From positions 1 to 64,000 of the forward strand of contig JACKBL010000005.1 of NCBI GenBank assembly GCA_020634515.1: a stretch of DNA of 64,000 nt. The letters run 5' to 3'. This document shows, in pieces, positions 58,770 to 64,000 of the stretch. A program made the translations under genes and the position numbers. Each line of letters begins with the position of its first letter. Position 1 is the first letter of the stretch. The notes under the pieces were generated by a model. It did no database searches and was not told the origin of the DNA. It was given only the letters and a program-made list of their open reading frames with translations. The DNA is from Ardenticatenales bacterium. GTDB lineage: Bacteria; Chloroflexota; Anaerolineae; Promineifilales; Promineifilaceae.

Positions 58770-59519
58770 ATGTCCGGACATTCCAAATGGTCTACCATTA
58801 AACATAAAAAAGCCGCAGTCGATGCCAAACGAGGCAAACTGTTTACCCGCCTGGCCAAAGAAATCACCATTGCCGCCCGCGAAAGTGGTGGTGACGAAAG
58901 CACCAATCCCCGCCTGCGCCTGGCCGTGGCCAAGGCCAAAGCCAACAGTATGCCCAAAGACAATATTGACCGGGCCATCAAGCGGGGTACGGGCGAGTTG
59001 GAAGGTGGCGAACTGGTGGAAGCCATCTACGAAGGATACGGGCCGCACGGCGTCGGCTTGCTCATCGAAGTAGTCACGGATAATCGCAATCGCGCCGTGG
59101 CCGACGTGCGCCATACGCTCAACAAATATGGCGGCAGCATGGGCGAAGCCGGCTCGGTCGCCTGGCAATTTGCGCGCAAGGGCTACATCGCTATAGAAGA
59201 CGTAGACGATCAAGATGAACTGTTCCTGGTGGCGGCGGACGCGGGCGCGGAAGATGTACAGTTTGGCGACGAAGTTTCCGAAGTTTACTGCGAACTGGAG
59301 GTGTTTCAGGCTGTGCAGCGCGCGCTGGAAGGAATGGGGTACAGCATCAGCGAAGCCAACATGATTTATGACCCCGCCAACCCGCTGGAGCTTCCCCAGG
59401 ATCAGGCGCTGCAAGTGCTGAACCTGATCGAGAAGTTGGAAGATGTGGACGACGTACAAAACGTCTACTCCACCCTGGACATCACGGATGAGGCCATGGC
59501 GGCCCTGGAAGGGGCCTAG
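58770..59519 (+). CDS. yebC: YebC/PmpR-family protein
   Basis: 249 residues starting MSGHSKWSTIKHKKAAVDAK, the invariant family start, after GAGGAG. It has the acidic second domain and GYGPHGVGLLIEVVTDNRNR. Known members act in transcription control or in relieving ribosome stalling. It heads the yebC-ruvC-ruvA cluster, a common bacterial arrangement. Confidence 0.95.
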   Translation: MSGHSKWSTIKHKKAAVDAKRGKLFTRLAKEITIAARESGGDESTNPRLRLAVAKAKANSMPKDNIDRAIKRGTGELEGGELVEAIYEGYGPHGVGLLIEVVTDNRNRAVADVRHTLNKYGGSMGEAGSVAWQFARKGYIAIEDVDDQDELFLVAADAGAEDVQFGDEVSEVYCELEVFQAVQRALEGMGYSISEANMIYDPANPLELPQDQALQVLNLIEKLEDVDDVQNVYSTLDITDEAMAALEGA

Positions 59520-59560
59520 AAAGGGTCGTAAGCGGTCGGCGATGCGGCTCTGGCGGAACG

Positions 59561-60043
59561 ATGCGAATTCTTGGCCTGGACCCGGGCACTGCCATCACCG
59601 GCTATGGCATCATTGATGCCCTGGATGGGGAACTGGTTAGCGTCACTTATGGGGTTATCCGTACCCATGCCAGAGACCGCGACGCTTTTCGTCTGCGCCA
59701 AATTTTCCTGGCCCTAAACGACCTCATCACAACGTATCGGCCAGATGCGGCAGCGGTGGAGCAGGTGTTTTTCGGGCGCAATGTGACCACGGCAATCACG
59801 GTAGGGCAGGCGCGCGGGGTGCTGCTGCTGGCCCTGGAGAATGCGAACATCCCCATTGCCGAATACTCCCCGCCCAAAATTAAGGAAACGATTGTCGGCT
59901 ACGGCAACGCGGACAAGGCGCAAATGCAATTGATGGTGCGTCATCTGCTCCACCTGGACAAAACGCCCCAACCGGATGACGCCGCCGATGGCCTGGCCGT
60001 GGCCATGACGCACTACCACTATCATCGTTATGAATCCCTATGA
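59561..60043 (+). CDS. ruvC: Holliday junction resolvase RuvC
   Basis: A 160-residue resolvase cutting Holliday junctions. Catalytic acids are visible in ILGLDPGTAITGYG (Asp), AAVEQVFFGRN (Glu) and DDAADGLAVAMTH (Asp pair). The stop overlaps the ruvA start (ATGA). ruvB is not in the window. Confidence 0.95.
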   Translation: MRILGLDPGTAITGYGIIDALDGELVSVTYGVIRTHARDRDAFRLRQIFLALNDLITTYRPDAAAVEQVFFGRNVTTAITVGQARGVLLLALENANIPIAEYSPPKIKETIVGYGNADKAQMQLMVRHLLHLDKTPQPDDAADGLAVAMTHYHYHRYESL

Positions 60044-60621
60044 TCGCCAGCATTAGCGGGACCGTGCAGAAAATCAGCAAGGACCACCTCGTTTTGCGCG
60101 TTGGTGGTGTGGGGCTGCGCGTTTTCGTGCCGCGCAATGTGCTGGAGGACGTGGGGGGAGCGGGGCGCTCCTTGATGCTGCATACCCATCTTCTGGTGCG
60201 CGAAGATGCGCTCACGCTTTTTGGCTTCCAAGACGAAGAAGACCTGTCTCTTTTTGAGATTCTCCTCGGTGTCAGCGGCGTTGGCCCCAAGGTGGCCCTG
60301 GCTATTCTTTCCACCCTCAGCCCGGAACTGCTAAAAAGCGCCATTATGCGCGAGGAGCCGGCGGTGTTGCAGCGTGTGCCGGGGATTGGCAAGAAGACGG
60401 CGGAGCGGCTGCTGTTCCAACTGCGTGATAAGCTGGACCTGACGGCGGAGAAGGCGGCGATGCCGTTTGTGAGTGATGTGGATGCGGATGTGATTGACGT
60501 GCTTACGAGTCTGGGGTTCAGCATTGTGGAGGCGCAGACGGCGCTGCAAAATATCCCGCGCGAGGTGCGGGAGATGGATGCACGGGTGCAGGCGGCGCTA
60601 CAATATCTGGACCAGCGTTAG
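60040..60621 (+). CDS. ruvA: Holliday junction helicase subunit RuvA
   Basis: 193 residues with an N-terminal OB fold (MIASISGTVQKISKDHLVLR), helix-hairpin-helix repeats (LLGVSGVGPKVALAILS, RVPGIGKKTAERLLFQL) and a C-terminal RuvB-binding domain (DVIDVLTSLGFSIVEAQTAL). It binds four-way junctions for RuvB. Coupled to ruvC. Confidence 0.95.
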   Translation: MIASISGTVQKISKDHLVLRVGGVGLRVFVPRNVLEDVGGAGRSLMLHTHLLVREDALTLFGFQDEEDLSLFEILLGVSGVGPKVALAILSTLSPELLKSAIMREEPAVLQRVPGIGKKTAERLLFQLRDKLDLTAEKAAMPFVSDVDADVIDVLTSLGFSIVEAQTALQNIPREVREMDARVQAALQYLDQR

Positions 60622-60637
60622 CTGCTCAGGGGGGGAG

Positions 60638-61207
60638 ATGGGCGTTTGTTTGTTGCCGGCACAGGCGGGGGCATTTAGGCCGTCAGGAACCTACTTGTTG
60701 TCTATTGAATTGAGTCAGGCCGTCAATGTGGCTTTTGGTCGCTTTCAGCAGGGGCGTGTTTTTGTGCTGGCTGCCGGCATTTACGTCTACGTGGGTTCGG
60801 CTTTGGGGCAGCGAGGCGCGACGACGCTGCCCCGACGGTTGTTGCGGCACGCCAGCCGCGGCGTGGGGCCGCCACACCCAATCCGCGGGGAACTGACACG
60901 GGCGTTTGCCGCCATGGGATTGGCGCACATGGCGCAGCCGCCGCGGCAGCCGAAGCGGCTCCATTGGCACGTGGATTATTTGTTGGAAATGCCGGCATCC
61001 TCCCTCACACACATCATCGCTTTTGGCGACAATCAGCGCCGGGAGAGCGACCTGGCCCATTGGTTAACGGGGCGGGCGGATATGCGGGTCATTGCTGCCG
61101 GCATCGGCGCGCGCGACCTCCCCGGCGAAACACACCTGTGGCAGCTACAGGCCGCCCCTACCTGGTGGCAAAACACCCTTCTCCCCTACTGCCAGACCCT
61201 CGTGTAA
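60638..61207 (+). CDS. DUF123 (GIY-YIG-related) protein
   Basis: About 189 residues from ATG 60638 right after GGGGGGAG; the longer frame from 60494 overlaps ruvA. GTYLLSIELSQAVNVAFGRF, VLAAGIYVYVGSALG, LLRHASRG and RLHWHVDYLL are DUF123 signatures, a compact GIY-YIG-like fold whose activity is not settled. Its place next to ruvCA fits a DNA-processing role, but that is inference. Confidence 0.82.
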   Translation: MGVCLLPAQAGAFRPSGTYLLSIELSQAVNVAFGRFQQGRVFVLAAGIYVYVGSALGQRGATTLPRRLLRHASRGVGPPHPIRGELTRAFAAMGLAHMAQPPRQPKRLHWHVDYLLEMPASSLTHIIAFGDNQRRESDLAHWLTGRADMRVIAAGIGARDLPGETHLWQLQAAPTWWQNTLLPYCQTLV

Positions 61208-61225
61208 CTATATCACCCCCGCTCC

Positions 61226-61263
61226 CTGAGCCTGCCGAAGGGAACCGGTTTCGACAGGCTCAA
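61226..61263. repeat. GAGCCTGCCGAAG palindromic repeat
   Basis: CTGAGCCTGCCGAAG, GGAACCGG, TTTCGACAGGCTCAA. Sister of 36677-36719. It lies between the convergent DUF123 and cytochrome genes. Confidence 0.65.
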
Positions 61264-61321
61264 CCTACGGGGGAGTGGACGGTTACACCCCCGTCAACCA
61301 CTAATACCCGCCACTCGGCCC

Positions 61322-62803
61322 TCACCCTTCCGTCGTTGCCGCCCCCCACCACGCATCCATCCACTCCTGCGCCCAAACCGGTGTCTGGTCGTTGTGGCAC
61401 TCGTTGCAGGCATTGGGCGCGCCATCCGGCCCGTAGAGAATGGTGTTTTGCGGATTGGGGATGTGGCTCATCGTGTGGCTGCGCGCGAACTGGGGCACGC
61501 CCGTGACCAGTTTGAAGATGTCGTTGGGCATATGGCAGTCGTAGCAGAAGGAGCCGGATTCGCCAGGCGTATGGTGCGTGTGTTGCGCCACCTGATCAAC
61601 CAGGTCGCCGTGGCAGTTGAGGCAGTAGCGGTTGCTGGCCTCCGACGGCTCCAGAATATTCGGTACGCGCGGCTGCTTATTGTTATGCGGGTCATGGCAG
61701 TGGAAGCAGCGGGTGGTAGCTTCATCGTAGCAAACCGACTCAATAAAGGAGCGGAAGATCATGCCGACTCCTTTGGGGCGGCCATCCGCCCACACTTCCA
61801 CGGTCGGCGCGGTGCGTCCCGGCTCCAGCGGCTGCGATTTGAAGTAGGCGGAAAGGTCGTTGATGCGCCCTTCGCGGCTGTAGCCGGGTTCGTAGATGCG
61901 GTAGAGGTCGGTGAGGGACATGGCGATGTCTGGCCCGTGGCAGCGGGCGCAGACGCTCATTGCTTCTCCCTTGTCCACTTTTTGTGGATTGACGATGTAG
62001 GCCACGGGTTCCTGGCGCACGCGGCTGTTCAGGTAAGCGACGAGGCGGTTGACGTAGTTATTTTCAAAGTAATTGGCGTGATGGCTGCCCGGTCCGTGGC
62101 ACGCTTCACAGCCAATGCCGTTGTCTACCCAATGTGTTTCCGCTAAAGTGTGGCTGGTGTTTTTGTTGACGATGTGCAGGTCGGTCGTATGGCAGCGGGC
62201 GCAGAACAGATTCCAGGCGGAGTTGAGGGAGGTCATTTGCGCCCAGAGGTCGGCGACGGATGGGGTGCTACCTTCTTGCACATTCCAATAGGGGAAGAAG
62301 TCTTGTGTTTCCGTGGACCATTGCAGTGGCAGCCGACGCAGGACGCCGCCCGTTTCTTGCGTGAGGTAGGTCTGGCGATATTGGTAGCCGATGACGTAGG
62401 CGATTTTGAAGGGGACGAACTCGTTGGTTTGCGGATCGCGCAAGGCCATGTAGTAGTCGCCGCCTTCGGTGTAGGTGCGCACGGCGGGTTCGCTGTCGGT
62501 GGGCAGGACCTGGGCGCTGACGGGCAGGGTCCAACTGCCGTTGTCGAAGTCGCCGACGACGGATTCGGGCGTGGGGCGGCGCGTCATGTTGGCGTGGGGG
62601 GATTCTTGCCAGTTGGCGTAGATGAAGGGATGGCAGTCGCCGCAGGCGGCGCTGCCGATGTAGTCGGCGTCGTAGAGGGAGGTGTAGGATTCGTATTCGG
62701 TGAAGAGGAGGAGGATGGCGGTGATGAGGAGAATGCCGGCACTCACCGATACCAATCCAATCTGCGTACCACGCCTGGCCGGACGGCTTTTTCGTTTTGC
62801 CAT
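61322..62803 (-). CDS. Membrane-anchored octahaem c-type cytochrome
   Basis: 493 residues. The N-terminal helix (LVSVSAGILLITAILLLF) anchors the protein. Eight CxxCH haem sites follow in order: CGDCH, CARCH, CEACH, CARCH, CFHCH, CLNCH, CYDCH, CNECH. It resembles tetrahaem-NrfB/octahaem-reductase-like multihaem proteins (HGPGSHHANYF, CFHCHDPHNN, CYDCHMPNDIF). It works outside the membrane in electron transfer or reduction of an N or S oxyanion; the substrate cannot be told. GAGGT precedes the ATG. No partner reductase is adjacent. Confidence 0.9.
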   Translation of the reverse strand: MAKRKSRPARRGTQIGLVSVSAGILLITAILLLFTEYESYTSLYDADYIGSAACGDCHPFIYANWQESPHANMTRRPTPESVVGDFDNGSWTLPVSAQVLPTDSEPAVRTYTEGGDYYMALRDPQTNEFVPFKIAYVIGYQYRQTYLTQETGGVLRRLPLQWSTETQDFFPYWNVQEGSTPSVADLWAQMTSLNSAWNLFCARCHTTDLHIVNKNTSHTLAETHWVDNGIGCEACHGPGSHHANYFENNYVNRLVAYLNSRVRQEPVAYIVNPQKVDKGEAMSVCARCHGPDIAMSLTDLYRIYEPGYSREGRINDLSAYFKSQPLEPGRTAPTVEVWADGRPKGVGMIFRSFIESVCYDEATTRCFHCHDPHNNKQPRVPNILEPSEASNRYCLNCHGDLVDQVAQHTHHTPGESGSFCYDCHMPNDIFKLVTGVPQFARSHTMSHIPNPQNTILYGPDGAPNACNECHNDQTPVWAQEWMDAWWGAATTEG

Positions 62804-62882
62804 GTGTGTTTACCTCAATTTGCGGGGCGGATAGACCATTGCACGACCCGTCCATTATAGCGAAGGCGGAGGGAAGAAGGAA

Positions 62883-63014
62883 GAGGTATGAGGTATGAGG
62901 TATGAGGTATGAGGGAGGGTGTTATTTGCCGCCTGCTACTCGCCACTTGCCACTCGCTACTTACCACTTGCCACTTGCCCCTCGCCACTTGCCACTTGCC
63001 CCTCGCCACTCCCT
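62883..63014. repeat. GAGGTAT heptamer array plus CCACTTGCCACT-type minisatellite
   Basis: Four-plus GAGGTAT units at 62883-62914 match the array at 32871-32980. From about 62937, CGCCACTTGCCACT and CCCCTCGCCACTTG alternate in 9-13 base steps to 63014. Together they fill the gap before the sigma factor. Confidence 0.8.
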
Positions 63015-63085
63015 GTCACGTTTTTGGTGTTGGTGGTGTTTAGAAGGGTGAATTTGCCGTGGCAAAGAAGAATGAAGGAGCAGAA

Positions 63086-63715
63086 ATGCATGTGGCTGAC
63101 CCATTGTTGACCGATACCTTGCTGCTGCAGCGCATGGCGGCGGGGGACGGCGTTTCGTTCGATACCCTCTTTTATCGTTATTATGATCGCGTCTATGGTG
63201 TGTTGTTTCGTCTGTTGGGCAATCGAGTGGAGGCGGAGGATATGACGCAGGAGGTTTTCTTGACGTTGTACCAGAAGCCGCCGCGCGGGCGCGCGCAGGA
63301 GGAGCATAACGTCGGGGCGTGGCTGTACCGGGTGGCGACGAATATGGGTTACAACTACATTCGCAGCCGCCAGCGGCGCTGGCAGCGAAATGTGCTGCTG
63401 GTTCCGGGGGTGGATCCCAGCCAGGCGACGGCATGGGATAGTGATCCGGCGCAGCAAGTGGAGCGGCGAGAAACGGCGGGGTTGGTGCGCCGGGCGCTGG
63501 CGACCCTGCCCCGGCGCCAGGTGCAGTTGCTTTTGCTGCGGCAAATGGGTTTGAGTTACGCGGAACTGGCGCAGGTTTGCCAGGTGTCGCCGACATCGGT
63601 GGGGACGCTGCTGGCGCGCGCGGCCACGGCGTTCCGGCGGGCGTATGACGAGGCGCGGCAGGTTGTGCCTGGCCAGGAGGTAGAAGCAGATGAAGAAAAT
63701 GGACGATCATTTTGA
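63086..63715 (+). CDS. ECF-type RNA polymerase sigma factor
   Basis: 209 residues from ATG 63086, preferred over GTG 63059 because GAAGGAG lies seven bases upstream. Region 2 is FDTLFYRYYDRVYGVLFRLL with AEDMTQEVFLTLY; region 4 is RRALATLPRRQVQLLLLRQM, LSYAELAQVCQVSPTSVGTL. It directs transcription to stress or envelope promoters. The next gene overlaps its end and encodes a membrane protein, probably its anti-sigma partner. Confidence 0.92.
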   Translation: MHVADPLLTDTLLLQRMAAGDGVSFDTLFYRYYDRVYGVLFRLLGNRVEAEDMTQEVFLTLYQKPPRGRAQEEHNVGAWLYRVATNMGYNYIRSRQRRWQRNVLLVPGVDPSQATAWDSDPAQQVERRETAGLVRRALATLPRRQVQLLLLRQMGLSYAELAQVCQVSPTSVGTLLARAATAFRRAYDEARQVVPGQEVEADEENGRSF

Positions 63716-64000
63716 TGCGGCGGAGTTGGATGCGGTGATGGTGTCGTTGACGGTGTTGGAGCCGGGGGTGGGGGATGCGCCAATGCCGGCATCTCAAGCC
63801 CTCACCCACATCAAACAACGCGCCGATCACACCCCTCCCCGTTTGTGGGATATAATCCTCAAGGAGTTAACGACCATGTTCAAACGTAAGTATGCGATAG
63901 CCACTCTTTTCGTTGTTCTCGTCATCGGCGGCGCCTTTGCCATCCCCTCCGTCCGCGCCGCCGCCAGCGAATTCCTCGGCCTCTTCCGCGTGCAGAAATT
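63690..64000 (+). CDS. Membrane protein downstream of ECF sigma factor, probable anti-sigma; truncated by window end
   Basis: Opens at ATG 63690 inside the sigma gene's end and runs off the window. A cytosolic N-terminus (FDAAELDAVMVSLTVLEPGV) leads to a membrane helix (YAIATLFVVLVIGGAFAI) and an exported start (SEFLGLFRVQ). An internal ATG at 63874 with AAGGAG eight bases upstream could give a shorter product starting MFKRKYAIATLF. Overlap with the sigma gene suggests an anti-sigma role. TGCCGGCA at 63784 splits it into a G-rich and a C-rich half. Confidence 0.65.
   Translation, partial: MKKMDDHFDAAELDAVMVSLTVLEPGVGDAPMPASQALTHIKQRADHTPPRLWDIILKELTTMFKRKYAIATLFVVLVIGGAFAIPSVRAAASEFLGLFRVQK

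Larger units (their letters stand above)
350..63791. repeat. Over-represented palindromic octamer TGCCGGCA, about 62 sites
   Basis: Start positions found by hand: 350, 427, 3911, 6834, 7011, 7698, 8146, 8935, 10306, 10637, 11176, 11633, 11865, 13239, 14101, 14833, 15757, 18671, 19103, 20030, 20187, 22541, 23363, 23372, 24362, 24689, 25067, 26998, 28635, 28945, 29146, 29872, 31610, 32204, 32421, 33258, 38115, 38865, 40434, 40762, 41699, 42363, 43485, 44879, 45382, 50838, 51164, 52508, 53790, 55102, 55527, 55583, 55893, 56762, 57864, 58651, 60654, 60772, 60990, 61096, 62734, 63784. At about 60 % GC roughly two are expected. Most lie inside genes, commonly extended to TGCCGGCAT. Confidence 0.9.

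Noticed and set aside
1..64000. tRNA, rRNA or known riboswitch
   Set aside because: I looked for TTCGA-type T-loops with CCA ends and common riboswitch cores and saw none I could support by eye.

Overview
The window reads as a piece of a GC-rich (roughly 60 %) Chloroflexota-like genome, probably near Anaerolineae or Ardenticatenia. This is an inference from several traits together. Coenzyme F420 biosynthesis and use are present (cofE, an LLM-type oxidoreductase). Surface proteins carry Pro/Thr-rich linkers. There is a Ser/Thr kinase fused to an FGE-sulfatase domain, an AttEFG/H-type ABC operon, GH1 and other glycosidases, and many short palindromic intergenic repeats. No rRNA, tRNA, CRISPR array or prophage was recognised.

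Layout. 1-6.2 kb: a cut-off membrane protein, then a type I restriction-modification locus (hsdM-hsdS-hsdR, minus strand) in which hsdS is broken by several indels and hsdR carries two compensating ones. 6.2-8.9 kb: a hypothetical gene, a 21-bp minisatellite and small SnoaL and VOC proteins. 9-20.4 kb: mostly metabolic genes (DUF1684, HMG-CoA-lyase-like, class V aminotransferase, PRPP synthetase, CDP-alcohol phosphatidyltransferase, histidine phosphatase, kinase-FGE fusion, Nudix, two metallophosphoesterases, amidohydrolase), with a repeat-rich block at 16.7-17.6 kb. 20.5-22.2 kb: a two-gene AAA ATPase plus TOPRIM-like pair. 22.3-32.6 kb: ATP-grasp ligase, molybdopterin oxidoreductase, coiled-coil protein, LLM oxidoreductase, thioredoxin, CofE, a secreted glycosidase-like lipoprotein and a solitary nuoN. 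33.2-36.7 kb: a Trypco1 protein and a trypsin-STAND-TPR protein, a likely conflict or immune system. 36.8-45.8 kb: Att-type ABC operon, anchored metalloprotease, MFS exporter, SurE. 46.1-49.6 kb: HicAB toxin-antitoxin genes (hicB frameshifted) and a class A beta-lactamase-like gene cut by an insertion sequence. 49.8-56.7 kb: YfhO-flippase fusion, DPM1-type glycosyltransferase, response regulator, V4R protein. 57.3-64 kb: GH1 glycosidase, yebC-ruvC-ruvA-DUF123, an octahaem cytochrome c, and an ECF sigma factor with a membrane partner.

Two genome-scale signals stand out. First, the palindromic octamer TGCCGGCA occurs about 62 times by hand count where about two are expected, and at many sites base composition flips from G/T-rich on the left to C/A-rich on the right on the top strand, whatever the direction of the gene. 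Second, the octamer is nearly absent from the defence and mobile blocks (hsd, AAA-TOPRIM, Trypco-STAND, hicAB-IS-bla), which suggests these arrived more recently. Several families of short inverted-repeat elements, some of them in-frame inside genes, complete the picture of a repeat-laden chromosome.
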